Below are positions 40,575 to 49,478 of a stretch of 64,000 nucleotides of DNA, piece after piece; the first letter of the stretch is position 1, and every line of letters starts with the position of its first letter. The translations under genes were made by a program, and so were the position numbers. The notes beneath the pieces are model-generated. The model was given only the letters and a program-made list of their open reading frames with translations. It was not told where the DNA came from and ran no database searches. The stretch is taken from the NCBI RefSeq assembly GCF_036013935.1, contig NZ_CP107902.1, positions 9,209,001 through 9,273,000 of the forward strand, written 5' to 3'. The DNA comes from Streptomyces sp. NBC_00461. GTDB lineage: Bacteria; Actinomycetota; Actinomycetes; Streptomycetales; Streptomycetaceae.

Positions 40575-43103
40575 ATGCCTCACGACGGCCGTGCCTGGGC
40601 CGGAGTCTCTCAGCTGCGGGTATCCGCGGCTGATGCCGCAGACACCGATGCACCGCGTCCGGTGCCGGGAGCGGCAGCGGGCGAACGGGCTCTGGCCTTC
40701 GCCGGAGCGGCCATGGCGGCCGTCTATGTGCCCGAGGCCGGCCGGCAGGAGCTTCGACTTGCGGAGACGGCCTGTTGGGCCCCTTCCGACCAACGGCTGC
40801 CCGAGCGGCTGCCGCTGTCCGGGGAGTCACCCGCCGCCTGCTCCGTCCGCACCGACCGGCCCCTGTGGCTCGATCCCGGCGAGCACGCCTCCTCCGAGGG
40901 CGGGCCGCTACCGGGCACGCAGGCGCCGCTCGGCGTCCTGCCCCTCGGGCCGGAGGGGAGACGGCAGGGCTGCCTGGTCGTCGTGGGGACGTCCGCCGAC
41001 GGCTTCGAGCCCGAGCAACGGCGCTTCCTGGAGCGGTACGCCGACGCGGTCACCCGCATGCTCGTGGCCGACGCCGACGCCCCCGGGCCGTCGGCGGTAC
41101 TGGAGCCCGCCCTGCGGAGTCTGCGCGTCGGCTCCTTCGTCCTGGTGCCGGACACCGGCCTGATCGAGGCGGACGAAACCCTGCTCGGCCTCGTCGGCAT
41201 CTCACCGGCCGACTTCGACGGCAAGGCGGACACCCTGCTCGCGCACGCCCTTCCCGAGGACATGCACGCACTGGTGTCGGTCCTGGAACCGGCACCCCAG
41301 GCGTTCGGCCGACGGCAGCTGGAGTTCCGGGTCCGCGGTCCCACGGGTGAGATGCGCTGGCTGAGTCTGAGCTGCCGCGTCGTGGCGAGCACCGACGACC
41401 GCCCCGAGCAGGTGCTGGGCGTGGTGACGCCGACGTCCGTCCTGCGCCGGAGCGCCGACGACGTCTCCCGCATCCAGTGGCTGACCGCCGCCCTCGACGA
41501 CGCCACGACGGTCCGTGACGTCAGCCGTGTGGTGGTCACCGCGCTGCGTGAGCCGTTGGGCGCCGACCGGGTGGCGCTCGCCGAGCTGCAGGGCGACCGG
41601 CTCATGGTCACCGTGCTCGACCCGCCGCAGCCCGACGCCTGGCCGGAGAGCTGGCGTGCCCAGTGGCGTACGGAATGGCCCGAAGCACCGATCAGCGCCC
41701 TGCCCACCCTTCAACTGGCCCTGCGTGACGGGCGTTTGGATCTGTGGCCCGCCGGCACGGCCTTTGAACCCGGACTCGCGGGCATCGGCGGCGGAGGCCT
41801 GGCCGTCCTGCCGCTGCCCGCCAGGGGACGCGTCGCCGGCCTGTGCCTGATCGGCTGGGACCGGCCGCACGAGTTCGTCCCCGAGGAGCGGTCCCTGCTG
41901 ACCGCCACCGCGGCGCTCGTCGGACAGGCCCTCAAGGGCGCGCACGAGCATGACGCCGAGCAGGAACTCGCGACGATGCTGCAGCGCAGCCTGCTGCCCC
42001 GGCGCCTGCCCGAACTGCCCGGCGGGACGGCCGTGGCCCGCTATCTGCCCGCCCGGCGAGGCCTTCAGGTGGGCGGCGACTGGTACGACGTCATCGCCCT
42101 GTCCGAGGACCGGGTGGCGCTGGTCATCGGCGATGTGCAGGGGCACAGCGCGGGAGCGGCGACCATCATGGGCCAGATGCGTACGGCGGTCAGGGCGTAC
42201 GCGGTGGAGGGGCACCCGCCCGACGTGGTCGTCGCGCACGCCAACCGCCTCCTCGTCGGCATGGAGACCGATCTCTTCGCCACCTGCTGCTATGCCGAAC
42301 TGGACCTGGAGCAGGGCAACACCCTGTTCGTGAGGGCCGGGCACCTCGCACCCCTGGTGCGCCACCCCGACGGCAGTACGGAGGAGATAGAGGTCGAGGG
42401 CGGGCTCCCCCTGGGCATTATGGAGGAGGCCGAGTTCCCCATGACCGCGGTCGAGCTGACCCCCGGCACGGTGCTCGCCCTGCTCACCGACGGTCTGGTG
42501 GAGGCCGCCGACCTGTCCATCGACGAGGGCATGCAGCAGACCCGCACGGCGCTCGCCGCCGCCGATCCGGCCGATCTGGGGCGCATGGCCGACCGGCTGC
42601 TCGGTGACGTCGGCCGCCGCGAGGACGACGTGGCGCTGTTGCTGCTGCGCTACGACGGCATGCGGACTCGGCCGATCCGGGCCGGCTGGGTGGTGTGGCG
42701 GCTGCCCGACGCCGTCATGCACGCCCGCCGCTTCACCGCGCGCACGCTGCGTCACTGGAAGGCCGAGGACGTCGCCGACGCGGTGATGCTGGTCGTGTCC
42801 GAACTGGTCACCAACGCCCTGGTGCACACGCAGGGCGCCGTCCGCCTCGATCTCATGCTGCGCGGGGACCGGGTGCGCGTCTGCGTCAGCGACTCCTCAC
42901 CGCGCGCGCCCGCCAAGCCGGTGATCGTGGACTGGGAGTCGACCGGCGGCCGGGGGCTGCTGCTGGTCGAGGCGATGTCGGAGAGCTTCGGCTCTATGCC
43001 GGTGGCCGGTGGCAAGCAGGTGTGGAGCGAGATCGCCGTACCGCCGCGAGAGCCGGCACCCGCCGAACCCGAGTCCCCTCCGGCCCGGGGGAGCCTGCCG
43101 TGA
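40575..43103 (+). CDS. PAS/GAF SpoIIE-type phosphatase with anti-sigma-like kinase domain
   Basis: An 842-residue soluble regulator. Domains in order: a GAF-like region (about 30-165), a PAS-like region (about 180-290), a second GAF (about 300-465), a PP2C SpoIIE phosphatase (about 475-690) and a C-terminal HATPase_c_2 (about 700-830). The phosphatase has LQRSLLPRRLPELPGG, VGGDWYDV and IGDVQGHSAGAA with the metal-binding Asp residues. The ATPase domain has SELVTNALVHT and GGRGLLLVEAMSESFG. It could both phosphorylate and dephosphorylate an anti-anti-sigma factor. ATG 40575 follows GGGAGG. Its stop overlaps the start of a sugar-binding lipoprotein gene, an unusual coupling. Confidence 0.9.
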   Translation: MPHDGRAWAGVSQLRVSAADAADTDAPRPVPGAAAGERALAFAGAAMAAVYVPEAGRQELRLAETACWAPSDQRLPERLPLSGESPAACSVRTDRPLWLDPGEHASSEGGPLPGTQAPLGVLPLGPEGRRQGCLVVVGTSADGFEPEQRRFLERYADAVTRMLVADADAPGPSAVLEPALRSLRVGSFVLVPDTGLIEADETLLGLVGISPADFDGKADTLLAHALPEDMHALVSVLEPAPQAFGRRQLEFRVRGPTGEMRWLSLSCRVVASTDDRPEQVLGVVTPTSVLRRSADDVSRIQWLTAALDDATTVRDVSRVVVTALREPLGADRVALAELQGDRLMVTVLDPPQPDAWPESWRAQWRTEWPEAPISALPTLQLALRDGRLDLWPAGTAFEPGLAGIGGGGLAVLPLPARGRVAGLCLIGWDRPHEFVPEERSLLTATAALVGQALKGAHEHDAEQELATMLQRSLLPRRLPELPGGTAVARYLPARRGLQVGGDWYDVIALSEDRVALVIGDVQGHSAGAATIMGQMRTAVRAYAVEGHPPDVVVAHANRLLVGMETDLFATCCYAELDLEQGNTLFVRAGHLAPLVRHPDGSTEEIEVEGGLPLGIMEEAEFPMTAVELTPGTVLALLTDGLVEAADLSIDEGMQQTRTALAAADPADLGRMADRLLGDVGRREDDVALLLLRYDGMRTRPIRAGWVVWRLPDAVMHARRFTARTLRHWKAEDVADAVMLVVSELVTNALVHTQGAVRLDLMLRGDRVRVCVSDSSPRAPAKPVIVDWESTGGRGLLLVEAMSESFGSMPVAGGKQVWSEIAVPPREPAPAEPESPPARGSLP

Positions 43104-44182
43104 GGGCCCGTGGGTGGCAAGCCGTCGCGGCACTCGTCGCGGCACTCATGATGATGTCCCAGGTCTCCTGCGGCAAAGACGGCAACGCGGGCACGGACAG
43201 CTTCGCCGTCGGCCTGCTCCTGCCGAGCCGAACGGTCCCGCGCTGGGAGCACTCCGACAAGCCGCTGATCGAGAAACGGCTCAAGGAGCTGTGCCCGCGC
43301 TGCACGATGGAGTACGCCAACGCGGAGGACGACGCCGACAGACAGCGGCAACAGGTGACCTCCATGATCACCAAGGGGGTCAAGGTCCTGATCCTCGATG
43401 CCACCGACACCAAGGCCCTGCGCTCCTCGACCCAGGAGGCCCACCGGGCGGGCGTACCGGTCGTCGCGTACGACCGGCTCGCGCAGGGCCCGGTCTCCGG
43501 CTACGTCAGTTTCGACGGCGGGCAGGTCGGAAGGCTCCAGGGGCGCGCACTCCTGAAGGCCATGGGGGAGAAGGCGGCCGGTGAGCAGATCGTCATGCTG
43601 AACGGCGATCCGACCAGCCCCAACGCGGCCTGGTACAGAAGGGGCGCGATGTCCGTCATCGCGGGCAAGGTGAAGATCGGCAGGTCGTACGACACGCAGG
43701 GCTGGAGCGCGGACAACGCCCACGCCGACATGTCCGCCGCCATCGCGGCCCTGGGCCCCGACCGGATCGGCGGGGTCCTGGCGGCCAACGACGAGATAGC
43801 CGGGGGAGCCATCTCGGCTCTCAAGCGCGCGGGCGTCAGGCAGCTTCCCCCGGTCACCGGTCAGGACGCCGACCTCGACGCCGTACAGCGCATCGTCGCG
43901 GGAGAGCAGTACATGACGGTGTACAAGCGGTTCGGGACGGAGGCCGCGGCGGCCGCGGCCATGGCCGTCACGCTGGGCCGCGGCGACGATCTCGGGAAGG
44001 TCGCCGAGACGACGACCGACAGCCCCACCACCCGGGACATCCCGTCGATCCTGCTCACCCCGAGCGCCGTGACGGTCCGGGACGTCAGGCGGATCCTCGT
44101 CGACGGCGGCGTGTACACGGTCGACGAGATCTGCACCCGGGAGTACCGGCACGCCTGTGAGAAGGCCGGGCTCGCGCCGTAG
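43100..44182 (+). CDS. Sugar-binding lipoprotein coupled to the SpoIIE gene
   Basis: A 360-residue XylF-like lipoprotein, paralogous to the 39252-40340 protein. The signal peptide ends at the lipobox VSC before GKDGN. Matching blocks are FAVGLLLPSRTVPRWEHSD, VPVVAYDRLAQGPVSGYVSF and LPPVTGQDADLDAVQR. GTG 43100 forms a GTGA overlap with the SpoIIE stop, implying translational coupling. There is no ATPase or permease gene next to it, so it may either feed the neighbouring importer or act as a sugar sensor for the phosphatase. That second role is inference from gene coupling. The 159-base gap after the stop shows no gene or strong terminator. Confidence 0.9.
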   Translation: MRARGWQAVAALVAALMMMSQVSCGKDGNAGTDSFAVGLLLPSRTVPRWEHSDKPLIEKRLKELCPRCTMEYANAEDDADRQRQQVTSMITKGVKVLILDATDTKALRSSTQEAHRAGVPVVAYDRLAQGPVSGYVSFDGGQVGRLQGRALLKAMGEKAAGEQIVMLNGDPTSPNAAWYRRGAMSVIAGKVKIGRSYDTQGWSADNAHADMSAAIAALGPDRIGGVLAANDEIAGGAISALKRAGVRQLPPVTGQDADLDAVQRIVAGEQYMTVYKRFGTEAAAAAAMAVTLGRGDDLGKVAETTTDSPTTRDIPSILLTPSAVTVRDVRRILVDGGVYTVDEICTREYRHACEKAGLAP

Positions 44183-44341
44183 CGACAGCGCCGCTGCTGG
44201 ATCTTGTCCATGAGGGTGCGGCGGCTCGCGTGCGCGCCGGGGCCCGCTTCGGACTGCCGCTCCTGACCCGTCGGCTCACGGCTCACATCTCATGGCTCAC
44301 CGGTGTCGGGGTCGGACCTCGTCGCAGATTCCCTGCGGCAG

Positions 44342-45376
44342 TCATGGAGCCGTCCGCGCTCGACCGATTCGCGGGGCCACATGGATCTTGGGGCCCGGCC
44401 CGGCGCCGGGCGGGCGTTCGCCGGCGAGTACGGGGCCGACCTCGTCGAGGCTCACGGTGGCGGCGACAAGCGGTCGCGGATCGACGAGGCCCTCCGCATA
44501 GGCCCGGATGGTGGCATCGAGCCCGGGGGAGGCGGACAGGACGCCCACCGCGGTCACGTCCTTGAGGGCGAGCGTGCGGGTGTCGATCCGGCTGGGATCG
44601 CCGGCCAGCCCGATGTACACGAGCCGACCGCCCGGTTCGACCAACTCCAGGGCGAGGTCCGGCAGATGGGCGGCGTTCGAGGCGTCGACGACCGCGTCGA
44701 AGGGCAGATCGGGAACCGAGCCCTCCGGCCACACGTGGCTGAAGCCGAGACCGCGGACGAACGTCGGGGAGTCGCCGGTGCGGCCCATCAGGTGGACCTC
44801 CGCACCGGCGGCCCGCAGGAACATCGCGACCAGCAGCCCGATCGTCCCCGGCCCGAGTACCAGCACCCGGTCGCCGGAGCCTGCCGCCGTGGCGCGTGCG
44901 GCCCGCAGGGCGTTGCCGCCCGGCTCCACCAGGGCACCGAGTGAGGCGTCCACCGCATCGGGCAGGTTGTGCAACGAGGAGACCGGGACGGCCAGTTGCT
45001 CGGCCAGAGCGCCGGGCCGGTCTCCCCGTACGCCGACCTCCTGCCGTTTGTCGCACACATGCTGACGGCCGCGCCGGCAGCGGCGGCAGTCGCCGCAGCC
45101 GAGCATCGTGTCGCCCATGACACGGCGGCCGATCCACGCGGGGTCGACACCGGCACCGACCGCCGCCACGCGTCCGGCCCACTCGTGGCCCAGGCGCATC
45201 GGGTAGGCGGCGTGACCGTGGTGGAGATACGCCATCGCGCCGGTGAAGAACTCGACGTCGGTTCCGCAGACGCCGACCCGCTCGACGTCCACGACGGCTT
45301 CGCCGGGGCCGGCCGTCGGCGCCGGCACGTCCTGGACCGCGTACGCACGGGGGCCGGTCAGCACGAAGGCACGCAT
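44342..45376 (-). CDS. Zinc-dependent medium-chain dehydrogenase
   Basis: A 344-residue MDR-type alcohol/polyol dehydrogenase. Catalytic zinc ligands are Cys in GVCGTDVEFF and His/Glu in GHEWAGRV. The structural zinc lobe has four Cys in CGDCRRCRRGRQHVC. NAD(P) binds at VLVLGPGTIGLLVAMF. Given its neighbours (FAH hydrolase, IlvD/Edd dehydratase), it most likely oxidises a sugar, sugar acid or 2-keto-3-deoxy sugar acid. ATG 45376 starts MRAFVLTGPRA, 11 bases after the FAH stop. It is the last gene of the IclR-FAH-dehydrogenase operon. The substrate is unproven. Confidence 0.88.
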   Translation of the reverse strand: MRAFVLTGPRAYAVQDVPAPTAGPGEAVVDVERVGVCGTDVEFFTGAMAYLHHGHAAYPMRLGHEWAGRVAAVGAGVDPAWIGRRVMGDTMLGCGDCRRCRRGRQHVCDKRQEVGVRGDRPGALAEQLAVPVSSLHNLPDAVDASLGALVEPGGNALRAARATAAGSGDRVLVLGPGTIGLLVAMFLRAAGAEVHLMGRTGDSPTFVRGLGFSHVWPEGSVPDLPFDAVVDASNAAHLPDLALELVEPGGRLVYIGLAGDPSRIDTRTLALKDVTAVGVLSASPGLDATIRAYAEGLVDPRPLVAATVSLDEVGPVLAGERPPGAGPGPKIHVAPRIGRARTAP

Positions 45377-45387
45377 CGTGCGAGGAC

Positions 45388-46248
45388 TCACCGGGGTCCG
45401 AGCACGTGCTGGCGCTGTGAGCCGAGGTGCCTGATGCCCAGTTCCATCACGTCGCCCGGCTGGAGATACACGGGCGGGGTGAGGCCCATGCCGACGCCGG
45501 GCGGAGTGCCCGTGTTGATCAGGTCGCCGGGCTCCAGGACGAGGAACTGGCTGAGGTGGTGCACGATGACGTACGGGTCGAAGACCATCGTCTTGGTGCT
45601 GCCGGTCTGCCGGCGGACCCCGTTGACGTCCAGCCACATGTCCAGTGCGAGGACGTCGTCGATCTCGTCGGCGGTGGCGAGCCAGGGACCGGCGGGGTTG
45701 AAGGTCTCGGCCGACTTGCCCTTTGCCCACTGGCCGCCGCGCTCCAGCTGGAAGGCGCGCTCGCTGACGTCGTTGACGACGACGTACCCGGCGATGGCGT
45801 CGCGGGCCTCCTCCACCGAATCGAGGTAGCCGGTACGCCTGCCGATCACGATGCCGAGCTCCACCTCCCAGTCGGTCTTCGTGGAGCCGCGAGGAATGCG
45901 CACGTCGTCGTACGGGCCGACCAGGGTGTTGGGTGACTTGGTGAACAGGATCGGCTCGTCGGGCACGGCCATGCCGCTCTCGGCCGCGTGGTCACGGTAG
46001 TTGAGCCCGATGCACAGGATCTGGTGGGGGCGGGCGATCGGGGCGCCGACGCGCTCTCCGGCGAAGCGGGACACCTGTCCCGCCGCCACCCGCTCGGCCA
46101 CGACGGGGCGGACGCGGTCGATGCCGCCCGACCCGAAGAACGCCTCGTCGAAGTCCGTGACGACATCGGAGAGGTCGACGTAGGTCTCGTCGTCGATACG
46201 GGCAACGGGCTTCTCGGCGCCGGGCGCGCCCATACGCATGAGGTACAC
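45388..46248 (-). CDS. Fumarylacetoacetate hydrolase family protein
   Basis: A 286-residue FAH-family enzyme. Signature blocks are ILCIGLNYRDHAAESGM, FTKSPNTLVGP, TDWEVELGIVIGR with metal-binding Glu residues, GYVVVNDVSERAF and GDLINTGTPPGVG. The family cleaves or decarboxylates beta-diketo acids using a divalent metal. In non-phosphorylative L-rhamnose and L-fucose routes, such enzymes split 2,4-diketo-3-deoxy acids to pyruvate and a hydroxy acid, which fits this locus. The start is GTG 46248 after GGAGACAG; ATG 46239 is possible. It lies 44 bases after the IclR gene and 11 before the dehydrogenase gene. Confidence 0.88.
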   Translation of the reverse strand: MYLMRMGAPGAEKPVARIDDETYVDLSDVVTDFDEAFFGSGGIDRVRPVVAERVAAGQVSRFAGERVGAPIARPHQILCIGLNYRDHAAESGMAVPDEPILFTKSPNTLVGPYDDVRIPRGSTKTDWEVELGIVIGRRTGYLDSVEEARDAIAGYVVVNDVSERAFQLERGGQWAKGKSAETFNPAGPWLATADEIDDVLALDMWLDVNGVRRQTGSTKTMVFDPYVIVHHLSQFLVLEPGDLINTGTPPGVGMGLTPPVYLQPGDVMELGIRHLGSQRQHVLGPR

Positions 46249-46292
46249 GAGGTCTGTCTCCAGGGTCGGATCGATGGGGGGCGGACGGGTCT

Positions 46293-47117
46293 TCAGCGGT
46301 GCGGCTCGCCGAGCGGGCCGAGGAGGCCGCGGATCTCGGCGAGCGCGTCGACCAGGGTCGCCAAGGGTGTCCGGTAGGCCAGCGCGCTGACACTCACGGC
46401 CCCGGAGGGCGTCGTCGGCGAGGTCAAGTACACAGGCAGGGCAAGGCAGTTGACCCCGGTCTCGTTCTCCTGGGCGTCGACGCCGTAGCCCCGCTCGCGG
46501 GTGGCCCCCAGCTCACGGTGCAGGTCGGCGGCCGTGCACAGGGTGCCTGGCGTGCGACGCTCCGGAGGGCGGTCGCCGATCCACGCCGCGACCTCGTCCG
46601 GCGAGCCCAACTGCCGTGCGAGCAGCAGCTTTCCGACCGCGGTGGCGTGGGCGGGGTTGCGCCCGCCGATCGCCGAGGTCAGACGGACGGCACCGGTGGG
46701 CGGATCGACCTTGGCGCGGTAGACGACCTCACGGCCGTCGAGAACCGCGTAGTGCGCGGTCTCGCCGAACCGGTGCGCCAGAGCCTCAAGCACCGGGCGG
46801 ACGCGGACGTGATCGGGCCGGACCTCGTGATGGGCGAAGGCCATACGCAGGAACTCGTCCCCCAGGACATAGCGGCCGCGGGTGTCCTGGGCGGCCAGGC
46901 CGGCCCGGCGCAGGGCGCCCAGCGCCCGGTGCACGGTCGGCTTCGGACTGCCGATCACGCGGGTCAGCTCCTCCAGCCCCACCCCGTCCGCATATCGCGC
47001 GAGCTCTTTGAGGACCGCGAGCACCCGGTCCGAGCCCACGAGCCGGCCGCTGTCGGCGCCCGGGCCGCCGGCCTCGCCGGGGGCTGTCGATCCGTCGTAC
47101 GTCTGCGTATGCTCCAT
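46293..47117 (-). CDS. IclR family transcriptional regulator
   Basis: A 274-residue IclR-type regulator. The winged helix-turn-helix spans residues 27-90 with LEELTRVIGSPKPTVHRALG and GLAAQDTRGRYVLG. The effector domain has SAIGGRNPAHATAVGKLLLA and YGVDAQENETGVNCLALP, the usual ligand-pocket motifs. It is the first gene of the operon with FAH and dehydrogenase genes and is divergent from the dehydratase gene, so it probably controls both units in response to a pathway intermediate such as a sugar acid. ATG 47117 lies ten bases after a TACAGT -10, with no ribosome binding site. Confidence 0.92.
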   Translation of the reverse strand: MEHTQTYDGSTAPGEAGGPGADSGRLVGSDRVLAVLKELARYADGVGLEELTRVIGSPKPTVHRALGALRRAGLAAQDTRGRYVLGDEFLRMAFAHHEVRPDHVRVRPVLEALAHRFGETAHYAVLDGREVVYRAKVDPPTGAVRLTSAIGGRNPAHATAVGKLLLARQLGSPDEVAAWIGDRPPERRTPGTLCTAADLHRELGATRERGYGVDAQENETGVNCLALPVYLTSPTTPSGAVSVSALAYRTPLATLVDALAEIRGLLGPLGEPHR

Positions 47118-47121
47118 GGTG

Positions 47122-47156
47122 TTCCAAACTGTAGACCGCTGTACCGATTGCTGGAA
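47122..47156. promoter_or_regulatory. Shared IclR/dehydratase control region
   Basis: The 47-base gap between the divergent genes holds TTCCA (47122-47126) and TGGAA (47152-47156) as an outer inverted pair, and CTGTA repeated ten bases apart (47129-47133 and 47139-47143). TACAGT on the minus strand is a -10 for the IclR gene. GGAAGGAA serves the dehydratase. It is a likely IclR-type operator. Confidence 0.45.
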
Positions 47157-47164
47157 GGAACTCC

Positions 47165-48880
47165 ATGGTTCGGCTCCGCAGCGCGCAGTGGTACGAGGGC
47201 CAGGACCGCAACGCCTACATCCACCGGGCGTGGATGCGGCGGGGCGTGCCGGACGACGCCTTCACCGGCCGGCCGCAGATCGCCATCGCCAACACCGCGT
47301 CGGATCTGACCCCGTGCAACGCGCACCTGAACGAGGTCGCGGCCTCGGTGCGTGACGGTGTGCACGAGGCGGGCGGGGTCCCGCTGGACCTGCCCGTGGT
47401 GTCGCTGGGCGAGACGCAGGTGCGGCCCACGGCCATGCTCTGGCGCAACATGGCCGCGATGGCCACGGAGGAGATGCTGCGGGCCAACCCCATCGACGGC
47501 GTAGTCCTGTTGGGCGGCTGCGACAAGACCATCCCCTCGCTGCTCATGGCTGCTGCCTCTGTGGATCTGCCCGCGGTTGTCGTGCCCGGCGGACCGATGC
47601 TCACCGGGACCTTCCGCGGTACGCCGCTGGGCTGCGGCACCGACGTGTGGCGGCTGTCGGAGGAGGTCCGGGCCGGCACGCTCTCCCAGGAGCAGTTCAC
47701 CCGGTCCGAGTCGGCGATGATCCGCAGCCGCGGGCACTGCAACACCATGGGCACCGCCTCGACGATGGCGCTGGTCGCGGAGGCCCTGGGCACGGTCCTG
47801 CCCGGCACGGCCGGAACTCCCGCCCCCGACAGCAGACTTCTCCAGGCCGCGCACCTCACCGGCCGGCTGGCCGTGGAGATGGTGGGCGCCGACCGGCGGC
47901 CGGGCGCGTTCCTGACCGAGGCGTCCTTCCACAACGCGATCGTGGCGCTGGCCGCCGTCGGCGGTTCGACCAACGCGGTCGTCCACCTCCTGGCCATCGC
48001 GGGCCGACTGGGCATCGACCTGACCCTCGACGACTTCGACCGCATCGGCTCCCGCGTTCCCGTCCTGGTGGACCTCCAGCCGGCCGGCCGCTTCCTCATG
48101 GAGGACCTCCACCGCGCCGGCGGTCTCCTCGCCGTCCTGCGCGAGGTGCGCGACCTGCTCGATCCCGGCGCGCTGACCGTCACCGGCGAGCCCCTCGTCA
48201 GCTACCTCGACGACGCGCCGATCTGGGACGGCGAGGTCATCCGCACCCGTGCCGAACCGCTGGTCGCCGAAGGCGGCATCGCCGTACTCCGCGGCAACCT
48301 CGCACCGGACGGGGCACTGATCAAGCCGGCCGCTGCCTCCCCGCACCTGCTGCGCCACCGCGGCCGCGCCCTCGTCTTCGACAGCATCGAGGACTTCCAC
48401 GCCCGTATCGACGACCCCGGACTCGACGTCGACGCGGACTCCGTCCTCGTCCTGCGCGGCTGCGGACCCAAGGGCTACCCGGGCATGCCCGAGGTGTCGA
48501 ACATGCCTCTGCCGAAGAAGCTGCTCGAACAGGGTGTCCGTGACATGGTGCGCGTCTGCGACGGCCGGATGAGCGGCACGGCGTACGGCACGGTCGTCCT
48601 GCACGTGGCACCGGAGGCCGCGGCGGGCGGCCCACTCGGCCTGGTGCGGACCGGGGACCTGATCACACTGGATGTCGAAGCCCGCCGTATCGACCTCGAC
48701 GTACCCGCCGACGAACTCGCCCGCAGAACCCCGGACAAGGCCACCGTCACCGGCTTCGCGAACCCCCGCCGCGGCTGGGAACGCCTCTACGTCGACCACG
48801 TCCTCCAGGCCGATTCGGGCGCCGACCTGGACTTCCTGGTCGGCTCCAGCGGCTTTGAAGTGAGCCGGGAGTCGCACTGA
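47165..48880 (+). CDS. IlvD/Edd family sugar-acid dehydratase
   Basis: A 571-residue iron-sulfur dehydratase of the IlvD/Edd family. Cluster cysteines lie in LTPCNAHL, GGCDKTIPS and RGHCNTMGTAS. Other signature blocks are VGGSTNAVVHLLAIAGR, RGCGPKGYPGMPEV and VCDGRMSGTAYG. The context (sugar importer, dehydrogenase, FAH hydrolase, IclR regulator) points to a sugar-acid dehydratase making a 2-keto-3-deoxy acid, rather than dihydroxy-acid dehydratase of branched-chain synthesis. ATG 47165 follows GGAAGGAA. The specific sugar acid (for example L-fuconate, L-rhamnonate, L-arabinonate or D-xylonate) is not resolved. Confidence 0.88.
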   Translation: MVRLRSAQWYEGQDRNAYIHRAWMRRGVPDDAFTGRPQIAIANTASDLTPCNAHLNEVAASVRDGVHEAGGVPLDLPVVSLGETQVRPTAMLWRNMAAMATEEMLRANPIDGVVLLGGCDKTIPSLLMAAASVDLPAVVVPGGPMLTGTFRGTPLGCGTDVWRLSEEVRAGTLSQEQFTRSESAMIRSRGHCNTMGTASTMALVAEALGTVLPGTAGTPAPDSRLLQAAHLTGRLAVEMVGADRRPGAFLTEASFHNAIVALAAVGGSTNAVVHLLAIAGRLGIDLTLDDFDRIGSRVPVLVDLQPAGRFLMEDLHRAGGLLAVLREVRDLLDPGALTVTGEPLVSYLDDAPIWDGEVIRTRAEPLVAEGGIAVLRGNLAPDGALIKPAAASPHLLRHRGRALVFDSIEDFHARIDDPGLDVDADSVLVLRGCGPKGYPGMPEVSNMPLPKKLLEQGVRDMVRVCDGRMSGTAYGTVVLHVAPEAAAGGPLGLVRTGDLITLDVEARRIDLDVPADELARRTPDKATVTGFANPRRGWERLYVDHVLQADSGADLDFLVGSSGFEVSRESH

Positions 48881-48933
48881 GAGCGACGGACTCCACCGTC
48901 CGAAACCCGGGTGGCGTCGGCGCGCCGCGCGGG

Positions 48934-48939
48934 TACAGT
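48934..48939 (+). promoter_or_regulatory. Leaderless -10 of the acetyltransferase gene
   Basis: TACAGT (48934-48939) ends six bases before ATG 48946 and there is no ribosome binding site, so transcription probably begins at the start codon. No clear -35 was found. Confidence 0.55.
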
Positions 48940-48945
48940 CGGGCA

Positions 48946-49446
48946 ATGCCCGATCTCCAGCTGCTGCACGCCGGTCACGCTCCGGCGGTCCTGGCCTTCG
49001 AGCTGGCGAACCGCTCCTACTTCGCCGCCGCGGTCTCCGACCGGGGCGAGGAGTTCTTCGAGCAATTCACCGACCGCCACAGCGCGTTGCTGGCTCGGCA
49101 GGAGGCCGGCACCTGCGCCTTCTACGTGCTCGTGACCGAGGACGGCTCGGTTCTGGGGCGGTTCAACCTGTACGAGTTCGACGACGGCACCGCCGAACTC
49201 GGCTACCGGGTCGCCGAGCACGTCACCGGCCGCGGCGTGGCGACCGCAGCCGTCAGCGAGCTGTGCCGGTTGGCCGCGACACGGCACGGGCTGCGCACCT
49301 TGCGGGCGGCCGCCTCCCACGACAACGCCGCATCCCAAAGGGTGCTGGTCAAGGCCGGGTTCGTCCCGGTCGGCCCGGCCGGTCCGACCGACCTCGGCGG
49401 CAAGTCGGGCACTTGGTACGAGCGCGACCTGGTGCACGGGTCGTAA
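48946..49446 (+). CDS. GNAT family N-acetyltransferase
   Basis: A 166-residue GNAT acetyltransferase. The acetyl-CoA-binding motif A is HVTGRGVATAAVSELCRLA, preceded by AELGYRVAE. The C-terminal HDNAASQRVLVKAGF is motif B of the RimJ/RimL-type branch. It may acetylate a small molecule or a protein amino group; nothing in the sequence fixes the substrate. The message is probably leaderless. It stands alone between the dehydratase gene and the minus-strand VWA/kinase cluster. Confidence 0.9.
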   Translation: MPDLQLLHAGHAPAVLAFELANRSYFAAAVSDRGEEFFEQFTDRHSALLARQEAGTCAFYVLVTEDGSVLGRFNLYEFDDGTAELGYRVAEHVTGRGVATAAVSELCRLAATRHGLRTLRAAASHDNAASQRVLVKAGFVPVGPAGPTDLGGKSGTWYERDLVHGS

Positions 49447-49478
49447 AGCGTCTCCCGGGACAGCGGGGGCGAAGGCTC

